A stretch of 6,985 bases of DNA, from the NCBI GenBank assembly GCA_003248845.1, contig QFPD01000109.1:1-6985 (forward strand). Reading direction: 5' to 3'. This DNA comes from Microbacterium sp. Its GTDB lineage: Bacteria; Actinomycetota; Actinomycetes; Actinomycetales; Microbacteriaceae. Shown piece after piece: positions 1-6,931 of this stretch. The notes under the pieces are model-generated. The model was not told the origin of the DNA. It saw only the letters and a list, made by a program, of their open reading frames with translations, and searched no databases. The translations under genes and the position numbers were made by a program. Within the stretch, counting starts at the first letter, position 1, and every line of letters starts with the position of its first letter.

Positions 1-1
1 G

Positions 2-763
<762 letters not shown>

Positions 764-867
764 GTCGCAGAAGGCTTCGCGCGGGCCCGTCTTCACGGAT
801 CGGCAAGAACGCGGTTCCTTGACGGCGCAGGATGCCGATAGCGTCCGCCCACGCCGGAAACGCGGCC

Positions 868-873
868 TAGACT
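868..873 (+). promoter_or_regulatory. Candidate -10 element for mqo (leaderless start)
   Basis: TAGACT fits the actinobacterial TAnnnT -10 pattern. It ends eight bases before the mqo GTG, so transcription would begin at or next to the start codon. No purine-rich ribosome binding site lies before the GTG, which agrees with a leaderless message. I see no good -35 at 16-18 bp spacing; a TTGACG at 819-824 is too far upstream to pair with it. The same hexamer stands before the tRNA-Pro gene at 6897-6902 on the other strand. Confidence 0.45.
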
Positions 874-881
874 GGGACATC

Positions 882-2330
882 GTGAGTGAACCCGTCGACG
901 TCGTCCTGATCGGCGGTGGCATCATGAGTGCCACCCTCGGAACCCTCCTGCACCGGCTCCAGCCGGACTGGAAGATCGTGGTGCTCGAGCGCCTCAGCGA
1001 GGTCGCCGAAGAGTCGTCGAATGCGTGGAACAACGCGGGCACGGGACACTCCGCTCTCTGTGAGCTCAATTACATGCCCGATGCCGCCGACCCGGCGAAG
1101 GCGATCAGCATCAACGAGCAGTTCCAGACGAGCCGCGAACTGTGGTCGTCGCTCGTTCGCGAGGGCGTGCTCGACGAGCCGAAGACATTCATCAACCCGA
1201 CGCCGCACATGACGTTCGTGCGGGGCGAGAAGGATGTGGCGTACCTCAAGGCCCGCTACGAGACCCTCCGGCAGCAGCCGCTGTTCTCGACGATGGAGTA
1301 CTCCGAGGACAGCCGCGTCATCAACCAGTGGGCGCCGCTGCTCATGGCCGGTCGCCGCAAGGCTGACGAGCCCTTCGCCGCGACGCGCGTGACGGCCGGC
1401 ACCGACGTCGACTTCGGCGCCCTGTCGCGCCAGCTCTTCGCGCACCTCGAGAAGGACGGTGTCGAGGTTCTCACGAACATCGAGGCGAGGAAGCTGCGCA
1501 AGCGGAAGGACGGCACCTGGCGCGTCTCCTACCGCCACTCTCTCGGCAAGACGCCGGGCACGCTCGACGCCCGCTTCGTCTTCGTCGGCGCGGGTGGATG
1601 GGCGATCAAGCTGCTGCAGAGCTCCGGGATCGACGAGATCAAGGGCTACGGAGTGTTCCCGATCGGCGGCCAGTGGCTCAAGACCTCCAATCCCGCCGTC
1701 GTCGCCCGCCACCAGGCGAAGGTGTATTCGCAGGCCGCCGTGGGCGCGCCGCCCATGTCCGTCCCGCACCTGGACACGCGAGTCGTCGACGGAGAGACCT
1801 CGCTGTTGTTCGGGCCGTTCGCGACGTTCAGCCCGAAGTTCCTCAAGCAGGGGCACTGGTGGGACCTCATCACGCAAGTGCGCTTCTCGAACGTCTTCAG
1901 CATGCTGAAGGTCGCGGTCACGAACCTCGACCTCTTGAAGTACCTCATCGGCGAGCTGCTGAAGACCCACAAGGGCAAGGTCGAGAGCCTGCGCGAGTTC
2001 ATGCCCACGGCGGATGCCGCGGACTGGGAGCTTCTGAATGCCGGTCAGCGTGCGCAGGTCATGGTCGGCGGCCAGCTCAAGCTCGGCACCGAGGTCGTCG
2101 CCGCGGCGGACGGCACGATCGCCGGTCTTCTCGGTGCATCGCCGGGCGCCTCGACGGGCGCGCCGATCATGCTGAACCTGCTGAAGACGTGCTTCCCGGA
2201 GCGGATGGCGCAGTGGGAGCCGGAGCTCGCGCGCCTCATGCCGAGCTACGGCATCCACCTCAACGACGACCGCGCGCTCGCCGACGCGACGCTCGCTGAC
2301 ACCGCCGGGGCTCTCGAGATCACCCGTTGA
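882..2330 (+). CDS. mqo: Malate:quinone oxidoreductase (FAD-dependent)
   Basis: This peripheral membrane flavoenzyme oxidises L-malate to oxaloacetate and passes electrons to the quinone pool (menaquinone in actinobacteria), serving the TCA cycle alongside or instead of NAD-linked malate dehydrogenase. The GTG at 882 gives 482 residues, close to the usual 490-500, and places the FAD dinucleotide-binding fold at the start: IGGGIMSATLG at residues 10-20 and the ribose-binding Glu36 ending the second strand. Family hallmarks are NNAGTGHSALCELNYMP (about 50-66), GAPPMSVPHLDTR near the middle, and GTIAGLLGASPGAS near the C-terminus. The frame is open upstream to 399, but that extension overlaps asd, is Arg/Ser-rich shadow sequence and lacks homology features, so I reject it. 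tdk follows 16 bp downstream and is probably cotranscribed. There is no signal peptide or membrane segment, as expected for a monotopic enzyme. Confidence 0.95.
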   Translation: MSEPVDVVLIGGGIMSATLGTLLHRLQPDWKIVVLERLSEVAEESSNAWNNAGTGHSALCELNYMPDAADPAKAISINEQFQTSRELWSSLVREGVLDEPKTFINPTPHMTFVRGEKDVAYLKARYETLRQQPLFSTMEYSEDSRVINQWAPLLMAGRRKADEPFAATRVTAGTDVDFGALSRQLFAHLEKDGVEVLTNIEARKLRKRKDGTWRVSYRHSLGKTPGTLDARFVFVGAGGWAIKLLQSSGIDEIKGYGVFPIGGQWLKTSNPAVVARHQAKVYSQAAVGAPPMSVPHLDTRVVDGETSLLFGPFATFSPKFLKQGHWWDLITQVRFSNVFSMLKVAVTNLDLLKYLIGELLKTHKGKVESLREFMPTADAADWELLNAGQRAQVMVGGQLKLGTEVVAAADGTIAGLLGASPGASTGAPIMLNLLKTCFPERMAQWEPELARLMPSYGIHLNDDRALADATLADTAGALEITR

Positions 2331-2346
2331 CGCGCAGGGACGCCGC

Positions 2347-2961
2347 ATGGCCAAGCTCTACTTCCGCTACGGAGCGATGAATTCCGGCAAGTCGACGGCA
2401 CTGCTGCAGGCTGCATTCAACTACGAGGAGCGCGGTCAGCACGTTCTCCTGGCGAAGCCCGAGATCGACACGAAGGGCGCCGACCAGATCTCCAGCCGGC
2501 TCGGCGTCGAGCGTCAGGTGGACTTTCTCATCGGACCTGATGCAGACGTCCGCACGCTCGTCGCGGACCACGGCTCCCGCTACATCGGCGCCGTCGCCTG
2601 CCTTCTGATCGACGAGGCCCAGTTCCTCACGCCGGCACAAGTGGATGACCTGCTCCGGCTCACCGTAGAGGACGGCATCCCCGTGCTCGCCTACGGCATC
2701 CGCACCGACTTCCGCACGCACGCCTTTCCAGGGTCGGCGCGCCTGCTGGAGGTGGCGCACAGCCTCGAAGAACTGAAGACGATCTGTCGGTGCGGTCGCA
2801 AGGCGCTGTTCAACGCCCGGCTCGTCGGCGGGCGCTTCGTCTTCGACGGGGACCAGGTCGCGATCGATGACCTCGATCACGCACAGGTCACCTACGAGTC
2901 GCTGTGCGCGCAGGACTATCTGCTCGCCTCGGGGGGACGTCTCGGAGGACGCCTCAGCTGA
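2347..2961 (+). CDS. tdk: Thymidine kinase (type II, TK1-like)
   Basis: This enzyme phosphorylates thymidine (and deoxyuridine) with ATP in the pyrimidine salvage pathway in the cytoplasm. The protein has 204 residues, normal for the family. The P-loop GAMNSGKST is at residues 9-17, the catalytic Glu90 lies in DEAQF (89-93), and YGIRTDFR (117-123) matches the E. coli type. The zinc lid begins with Cys147-x-Cys149 in TICRCGRKA, as in E. coli Tdk. The second half of the site has Cys187, but Asp190 stands where a Cys or His is expected (see findings). The ATG has a ribosome binding site, AGGGA at 2336-2340, six bases upstream, and follows the mqo stop by 16 bp, so the two are probably an operon. 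Its last 8 bp overlap the end of the convergent gene. Tdk has no obvious metabolic link to Mqo; pairing by transcription only is likely. Confidence 0.95.
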   Translation: MAKLYFRYGAMNSGKSTALLQAAFNYEERGQHVLLAKPEIDTKGADQISSRLGVERQVDFLIGPDADVRTLVADHGSRYIGAVACLLIDEAQFLTPAQVDDLLRLTVEDGIPVLAYGIRTDFRTHAFPGSARLLEVAHSLEELKTICRCGRKALFNARLVGGRFVFDGDQVAIDDLDHAQVTYESLCAQDYLLASGGRLGGRLS

Positions 2962-3790
2962 GCGCCCGCTCGTCACGACGGGCGCGGCGGGGGAGCGGGA
3001 CGAGCATCGATGTCTCCTTGCGGTATGCCGCGTACGCGGGGTACTTCGACGCCGAGATCGACTCGGTGAAGACCGTCGACCCGATGAAGAGCACTGTCAG
3101 GAGCACCGGGCCGACGATCGTGGGATTGATCGCGCCGCCCCAGAACCCCGCCCCCGCGGAGACCGCGGCGGTCGCGCCGAGCGCGTAGAAGGCCCACCAC
3201 TGCGCCTGCTCGAAGAAGAAGTTCGGATGCCGGGAGAACGCGAACAGCCCGGTCGTGAGGAAGCCCTCGGCCTCACCGCGCTTCTTGCGCTGATGGAACT
3301 CCCATTGCTGCTGATCGGCGATCGTCTCGCCGAGCAGCAGCAGAGCGAACAGGAGCGCGATGGCGGCATCCCAGCCTGTGATCGGCGCAGGGTGCTGCCA
3401 TGCGACGAAGGCGGGCAGGGTGATGAGCACGAGGAGCGTCATCTGGTAGAGCACGATGAAGAGGAGGTTGAAGAGCTGGAACTGCCACGGCTTCATCCGT
3501 CCGCGCAGGATCGCCCAGCGATAGTCCTCGACACCGGAGTACCCGCCCTTGCGGGCGAAGTTGAACGTCAGACGCGCCCCCCATGCTGTCACGAGCACGG
3601 CCATGAGGATCAGTCGCGTCGCATCGTCGCCGTGCGTGAGGGCTGCGACGGCGAAGATCCACACGTAGACGACAGGCACGATCGACCAGAGACGATCGAC
3701 CCATGAGGTGTCTTTCGTGACGAGCGAGGCGATCCAGCAGAACAGGGCGGATGCCGCCGCCGCAGCGACGACGATCGGGAGCGGGTCCAT
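2954..3790 (-). CDS. DUF1295 / steroid 5-alpha-reductase-like integral membrane protein
   Basis: The 278-residue product is rich in hydrophobic segments. I count about six or seven membrane spans: near 5-23, 33-51, 58-76, 106-130, 139-157, 197-218 and 222-243. The motif SRHPNFFFEQAQWW (186-199), followed by a last span and KYPAYAAYRKETSMLVPLP (249-267), is the signature of the DUF1295 family. That family is related to the steroid 5-alpha-reductase C-terminal domain and isoprenylcysteine methyltransferases. The substrate is unknown; a lipid or isoprenoid reductase or methyltransferase is possible, and family members are usually annotated only by domain. The ATG at 3788-3790 is chosen because it gives a natural membrane start (MDPLPIVVAAAAA); the frame continues upstream to 3949, but that part reads through the lldR promoter. 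There is no ribosome binding site, so initiation may be leaderless. The C-terminus is basic and its stop interlocks with that of tdk. Confidence 0.87.
   Translation of the reverse strand: MDPLPIVVAAAAASALFCWIASLVTKDTSWVDRLWSIVPVVYVWIFAVAALTHGDDATRLILMAVLVTAWGARLTFNFARKGGYSGVEDYRWAILRGRMKPWQFQLFNLLFIVLYQMTLLVLITLPAFVAWQHPAPITGWDAAIALLFALLLLGETIADQQQWEFHQRKKRGEAEGFLTTGLFAFSRHPNFFFEQAQWWAFYALGATAAVSAGAGFWGGAINPTIVGPVLLTVLFIGSTVFTESISASKYPAYAAYRKETSMLVPLPRRARRDERALS
2962..2985 (+). terminator. Possible hairpin terminator after tdk
   Basis: Immediately after the tdk stop, GCGCCCG (2962-2968) pairs perfectly with CGGGCGC (2979-2985). The stem continues inward as TCG/CGA past one bulged C, leaving a three-base loop. 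No T-rich tract follows on the + strand, so if it terminates it would be a hairpin-only type or simply stabilise the 3' end. It lies inside the 3' coding part of the convergent gene, so chance base-pairing in GC-rich coding DNA is a real alternative. Confidence 0.3.
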
Positions 3791-3796
3791 GGGCTC

Positions 3797-3802
3797 AGCG
3801 TA
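3797..3802 (-). promoter_or_regulatory. Candidate -10 element for the DUF1295 gene
   Basis: Read on the minus strand, TACGCT matches TAnnnT and ends six bases before the ATG at 3790, which would put the transcription start at or within a base of the start codon. No ribosome binding site is present. No convincing -35 is visible. The element lies in the intergenic region shared with the divergent lldR promoter, about 58 bp from the nearer edge of that promoter. Confidence 0.4.
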
Positions 3803-3859
3803 GAGCCGTTTGCGTCGGCGCACGCGGCGTTCTGACTGTTGTATCGTTTCACTTCGTAC

Positions 3860-3888
3860 TTGGCGGTCGGACCACACTGCTGTAGTGT
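3860..3888 (+). promoter_or_regulatory. lldRD promoter
   Basis: A -35-like TTGGCG (3860-3865) and a -10-like TAGTGT (3883-3888) are separated by exactly 17 bp, the preferred spacing for the principal sigma factor. Transcription would start around 3895-3898. The two operator-like palindromes overlap both elements, as expected for a promoter repressed by the regulator it transcribes. Confidence 0.65.
3864..3874. promoter_or_regulatory. FadR-family operator, upstream copy (probable LldR site O1)
   Basis: CGGTCGGACCA contains the palindromic core GGTC-n-GACC and fits the TnGTnnnACnA pattern of FadR-type GntR regulators except for its first base. It overlaps the last two bases of the -35 element and the spacer. 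Its centre (3869) is 24 bp from that of the second copy. Binding by the LldR encoded next door is inferred from motif and position. Confidence 0.65.
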
Positions 3889-3898
3889 GGTCGGACCA
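3888..3898. promoter_or_regulatory. FadR-family operator, downstream copy (probable LldR site O2)
   Basis: TGGTCGGACCA is a perfect palindrome around its central base and fits TnGTnnnACnA fully. It begins on the last base of the -10 element and covers the expected transcription start, so bound regulator should block polymerase. Its last A is also the first base of the upstream alternative ATG of lldR. Confidence 0.75.
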
Positions 3899-3912
3899 TG
3901 GAAAGGGCGACG

Positions 3913-4665
3913 ATGACCGATTCAGCTCCGGAGCGGACTGCGCCCGCACGCGCGTGGCGCGTCGTACTCGACAAGATCGAGGGCGACCTGCTCGAGGGCA
4001 GGCTCGGCCCCGGCGACCGGCTGCAGCCCGAACGCGAGCTCGCCGCGACGCTCGGCGTCGGACGGTCGAGCGTGCGCGAGGCTCTTCGCGTCCTCGAGGT
4101 CATGGGACTCATCCGCACCGCGACGGGCTCCGGGCCCACGTCAGGGGCGATCGTGACCGCGACTCCGCAGGGCGGCCTCGCCCAGCTGCTGCGTCTCCAG
4201 GTCGCCGCGCAGGGCTTTCCCATCCCCGACGTCTACGAGACCCGTCTGCTGCTCGAGGAGTGGGCCGTGGCTCACCTCGCCGACCGCGCCGACGCTCCGC
4301 TCGACGACGCCCGCGCGACGCTCGCGGCGATGGAGGAGGCGGATCTGACGCTCGAGGACTTCCTCGCACTGGACTCGCAGTTCCACGTGCGCCTCGCCGA
4401 GGCGGCCGGCAACGTCGTCGTCTCGGCCACGATGGCGGGGCTGCGCGAGACGATCGAGAGCTATATCCGCGCCGGCGCGGCGCGAGTGCCCGACTGGAAT
4501 GCCACGGCGACGCGATTGCGACACGAGCACGGCGAGATTCTCGCGGCGATCGAGCGAGGCGACGCCGCCGATGCCCGCCGGCGGGTCCGGGCACACATCA
4601 CCGACTACTACGCCGACGCGGGGCTCCCGGCCCCGACTGGCGCGCACGACTCCACCGACCACTGA
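3913..4665 (+). CDS. lldR: GntR-family (FadR subfamily) lactate-responsive regulator LldR
   Basis: This is a DNA-binding repressor that probably senses L-lactate and controls the lldRD operon. With the ATG at 3913 it has 250 residues. The N-terminal winged helix-turn-helix spans about 15-80, with the recognition region [16 protein letters not shown] (47-62) and wing [10 protein letters not shown] (69-78). A C-terminal FCD ligand-binding domain spans about 105-235. Asp154, His158, His206 and His228 sit at the positions of the metal site known in FCD proteins such as Corynebacterium LldR. I chose 3913 because GAAAGG (3901-3906) is well spaced before it; an in-frame ATG at 3898 would add five residues and could serve a leaderless transcript. 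The recalled similarity to C. glutamicum LldR, the linked lldD and the operator motif support the name. The effector is inferred. Confidence 0.9.
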   Translation: MTDSAPERTAPARAWRVVLDKIEGDLLEGRLGPGDRLQPERELAATLGVGRSSVREALRVLEVMGLIRTATGSGPTSGAIVTATPQGGLAQLLRLQVAAQGFPIPDVYETRLLLEEWAVAHLADRADAPLDDARATLAAMEEADLTLEDFLALDSQFHVRLAEAAGNVVVSATMAGLRETIESYIRAGAARVPDWNATATRLRHEHGEILAAIERGDAADARRRVRAHITDYYADAGLPAPTGAHDSTDH

Positions 4666-4676
4666 AAGGCCAGGTC

Positions 4677-5933
4677 ATGGTCCAGCGCCAACTCCCCAAG
4701 ATCCCCGAGCTGCTCGAGCTCATGCAGTTCAAGAAGCCCGAGCTTGACGGCACGAAGCGTCGACTCGAGAGGGCCCTGACGATCGCCGACTTGCGCACGG
4801 TCGCGAAGCGCCGCACCCCGAAGGCGGCCTTCGACTACACCGACGGCGCCGCCGAAGGCGAGCTCTCGCTCGCACGTGCACGCCGTGCATTCGAGGACGT
4901 CGAGTTCCACCCCGACATCCTCCGCCCTGCGGCGAACGTCGACACGTCGGTCGAGATCCTCGGCGGGCGCTCCGCGCTGCCGTTCGGCATCGCCCCCACG
5001 GGCTTCACCCGTCTCATGCAGACCGAGGGCGAGATCGCGGGCGCCGGTGCCGCGGGAGCCGCCCGCATCCCGTTCACCCTCTCGACCCTCGGCACGACCT
5101 CCATCGAGAACGTGCGCGCCGCGAACCCGCACGGACGCAACTGGTTCCAGCTCTACGTCATGCGTGACCGGGAGATCTCTTACGGCCTCGTGGAGCGGGC
5201 GGCGAAGGCGGGATTCGACACGCTCATGTTCACGGTCGACACGCCCGTCGCGGGCGCGCGGCTGCGCGACAAGCGCAACGGCTTCTCGATTCCGCCGCAG
5301 CTCACCCTTGGCACGATCGTGAACGCGATCCCGAGGCCCTGGTGGTGGATCGACTTCCTCACGACGCCGAAGCTCGAGTTCGCGTCGCTGACGACGACGG
5401 GCGGCACGGTGGGCGAGCTCCTGGATGCCGCGATGGACCCCACCATCAGCTACGACGACCTCGAGGTCATCCGTTCGCTCTGGCCGGGCAAGATCGTCAT
5501 CAAGGGTGTGCAGAACGTCGTCGACTCGAAGCGGCTCGTCGATCTCGGGGTCGACGGCATCGTGCTTTCGAACCACGGCGGTCGTCAGCTCGACCGCGCA
5601 CCGATCCCGTTCCGGCTGCTGCCGGAGGTCGTGCGCGAGGTCGGCACGGACGCGACCATCATGGTCGACACGGGCATCATGAACGGCGCCGACATCGTCG
5701 CGTCGATGGCGCTCGGCGCGAAGTTCACCCTCATCGGCCGCGCCTACCTGTACGGGCTCATGGCGGGTGGGCGTCGCGGCGTCGACCGCGCCATCGAGAT
5801 CTTGCGGAGTGAGATCGAGCGCACGATGAAGCTGCTCGGCGTCGCGTCCATCGACGAGCTCGAGCCGCGCCACGTGACGCAGCTGCAGCGGCTCGTCCCT
5901 GTGCCCGGCGTCGGCGCGTCGGCGCGCGTCTGA
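4677..5933 (+). CDS. lldD: Quinone-dependent L-lactate dehydrogenase (FMN alpha-hydroxy-acid dehydrogenase)
   Basis: This enzyme oxidises L-lactate to pyruvate with FMN and passes electrons to menaquinone at the inner face of the membrane, allowing growth on lactate. The 418-residue protein is a full-length TIM-barrel family member. Catalytic positions known from flavocytochrome b2 are present: Tyr54 (FDYTDGAAE), Tyr160 (FQLY), Asp188 (TVDTP), Arg195, Lys276 (VIKG), and His300 with Arg303 in SNHGGRQLD. The FMN-phosphate motifs are [10 protein letters not shown] (331-340) and GRAYLYGL (354-361). [20 protein letters not shown] (219-238) is an aromatic segment that I recall in the corynebacterial enzyme. 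The start is fixed by AAAGG (4665-4669) overlapping the lldR stop and seven bases before the ATG. The gap to lldR is 11 bp, so the two form an operon. The frame is open further upstream, but that is shadow of lldR. No lactate permease gene accompanies it here. Confidence 0.95.
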   Translation: MVQRQLPKIPELLELMQFKKPELDGTKRRLERALTIADLRTVAKRRTPKAAFDYTDGAAEGELSLARARRAFEDVEFHPDILRPAANVDTSVEILGGRSALPFGIAPTGFTRLMQTEGEIAGAGAAGAARIPFTLSTLGTTSIENVRAANPHGRNWFQLYVMRDREISYGLVERAAKAGFDTLMFTVDTPVAGARLRDKRNGFSIPPQLTLGTIVNAIPRPWWWIDFLTTPKLEFASLTTTGGTVGELLDAAMDPTISYDDLEVIRSLWPGKIVIKGVQNVVDSKRLVDLGVDGIVLSNHGGRQLDRAPIPFRLLPEVVREVGTDATIMVDTGIMNGADIVASMALGAKFTLIGRAYLYGLMAGGRRGVDRAIEILRSEIERTMKLLGVASIDELEPRHVTQLQRLVPVPGVGASARV

Positions 5934-5948
5934 AGCCGCCTCAGCGCG
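5925..5948. terminator. Possible shared hairpin between lldD and the HAD gene
   Basis: CTGA (5930-5933) pairs with TCAG (5941-5944), and the arms extend by CGCG (5925-5928) with CGCG (5945-5948) past one bulged T; the loop is the 7-bp gap between the two stop codons. The structure spans the 3' ends of both convergent genes and could act in both directions. No T tract is present on either strand, so this is weak evidence. Confidence 0.25.
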
Positions 5949-6705
5949 TCGGAAGGGTCGGCAGGAGCCGCTCGAGGAACGCCGCCGTATCCTGCCAGCC
6001 CTCGACCGCCTGGCACGCGACGCCCATCGCGAGCACGGGGTAGTCGTTGCCGTGCTCGTCGAGGCGGTCGCCGACGAAGAGCATGTCGTCGAGCGCGATG
6101 CCGGTGTGCGCCGCGAGCTCGCGCATCCCGTAGGCCTTGTCGATGCCGCGCTCGGTGATATCGACGGAGGTGGACCCGCCCGAGCGGACTTCGAGGTCGG
6201 GCACGCGTGCGGCGACGGCGTCGCGGAGGGCGGCCTTCTTGGCGCCCGTGGGGTCCCACGCCGACTTGGCCTCGACGGGAGCCGTCTGACCGAGAGCGGA
6301 GAACGTGATCTGGGACCCGCGGTCCTCGAGGATGTCGCCCCACGTCTGCGCCTCCCAGAGACCCAGGCGACGCGCTTCCTCCTCGACGGCGGTCAGCGCG
6401 CGCTGCTTCTGGTCGTCGCTGAGCGTGCGGGCGTAGACCGTCTCGACGCCTTCGGTGCCGAGGCGGTAGTACTGCGTCCCGCAGGTGGGCAGCAGGTGCA
6501 CGTAGGGGAGGATCGATCCGGCCGATGCCGGGAGGCGGTCGACGACCTGCGTCGTGAATTGCGCGAGTTGGCCGCCCGAGATGATCGCGACCTCGACGCG
6601 CTCGGCGAGCGCGACGAGCAGATCGCCGATGCGGGCATCGATGGCGCTCTTGGAGGGGGCGAGGGTGTCGTCGAGGTCGAAGGCGACCAGGCGCACGGTG
6701 CTCAT
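5941..6705 (-). CDS. HAD-IIB family hydrolase, phosphomannomutase-like
   Basis: The 254-residue product is a Cof-type (class IIB) haloacid dehalogenase enzyme of the cytoplasm. HAD motif I is FDLDDTLAPSK (9-19), with nucleophile Asp10 and acid/base Asp12. Motif II is Ser43 in IISGG, motif III is Lys190 in GIDKAYG, and motif IV is GDRLDEHGNDYPV (212-224). The arrangement resembles eukaryotic-type phosphomannomutase: ITFSALGQ (133-140) compares with its NVSPIGR, and GGSTSVDITERGIDK with its GGxxSFDxxxxGxDK. These PMM-like features suggest a sugar-phosphate substrate, but phosphatase and mutase activity cannot be told apart from sequence. The ATG at 6703-6705 places the first beta strand (VRLVAFDLD) at the N-terminus; the frame runs further upstream but through the terminator and tRNA. 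No strong ribosome binding site is seen. It lies downstream of tRNA-Pro on the same strand and converges with lldD. Confidence 0.87.
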   Translation of the reverse strand: MSTVRLVAFDLDDTLAPSKSAIDARIGDLLVALAERVEVAIISGGQLAQFTTQVVDRLPASAGSILPYVHLLPTCGTQYYRLGTEGVETVYARTLSDDQKQRALTAVEEEARRLGLWEAQTWGDILEDRGSQITFSALGQTAPVEAKSAWDPTGAKKAALRDAVAARVPDLEVRSGGSTSVDITERGIDKAYGMRELAAHTGIALDDMLFVGDRLDEHGNDYPVLAMGVACQAVEGWQDTAAFLERLLPTLPTR

Positions 6706-6746
6706 GGGGAGATCGGCTCGCTCTCGTGACGGGGGTTCTGCGGGCA

Positions 6747-6752
6747 ATTCTA
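6747..6752 (-). promoter_or_regulatory. Candidate -10 element for the HAD gene
   Basis: On the minus strand TAGAAT matches TAnnnT and lies just after the tRNA terminator hairpin and about 41 bp before the HAD start codon. That would give a leader of around 35 bases and transcription independent of the tRNA. No good -35 is visible, because the expected position falls inside the terminator arm. Confidence 0.35.
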
Positions 6753-6766
6753 GAGGTGGAACCGCG

Positions 6767-6803
6767 AAGGGCTCCGCCGGAGTGATCCTCCGGCGGAGCC
6801 CTT
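6767..6803 (-). terminator. Terminator hairpin for tRNA-Pro
   Basis: A perfect 16-bp inverted repeat (arms 6767-6782 and 6788-6803) encloses a five-base loop. On the minus strand it begins six bases after the tRNA 3' end. The arms start with AA and end with TT, but only two T residues follow the stem, a short U tract as is common in high-GC actinobacteria. Its length, perfection and position make it a confident terminator that also insulates the HAD gene. Confidence 0.8.
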
Positions 6804-6809
6804 CTGCTG

Positions 6810-6883
<74 letters not shown>

Positions 6884-6896
6884 TGGCAACCCTCCG

Positions 6897-6902
6897 AGTC
6901 TA
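6897..6902 (-). promoter_or_regulatory. Candidate -10 element for tRNA-Pro
   Basis: On the minus strand TAGACT stands 13 bp before the mature tRNA 5' end, implying a 5' leader of about seven bases to be removed by RNase P. The -35 region is not convincing. Confidence 0.5.
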
Positions 6903-6931
6903 CAGGGTTCCGGCGCTCCTGCCGAATCGGC

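Noticed and set aside
805..820. Short inverted repeat GAAC-GCG-GTTC and a nearby TTGACG in the asd-mqo gap, considered as terminator, operator or -35.
   Set aside because: The stem is only four pairs with a three-base loop, and TTGACG lies 43 bp from the only good -10, so neither role is supported.
867..2354. Long open frame on the minus strand opposite mqo (495 codons).
   Set aside because: It is a shadow of mqo: Arg/Glu/Asp/Val-rich composition, no recognisable motif, and mqo on the other strand has clear family signatures throughout.
3810..4676. N-terminal extension of lldD through lldR in another frame.
   Set aside because: Arg/Ala-rich shadow of lldR; lldD has a good ribosome binding site and normal family length from 4677.
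4608..5873. Long minus-strand open frame opposite lldD (421 codons).
   Set aside because: Low-complexity Arg/Ala/Asp/Glu composition typical of antisense frames in GC-rich genes; lldD has all its catalytic residues.
6052..6729. Plus-strand open frame of 225 codons opposite the HAD gene.
   Set aside because: No motifs, biased composition, and it lies antisense to a gene with all four HAD motifs.
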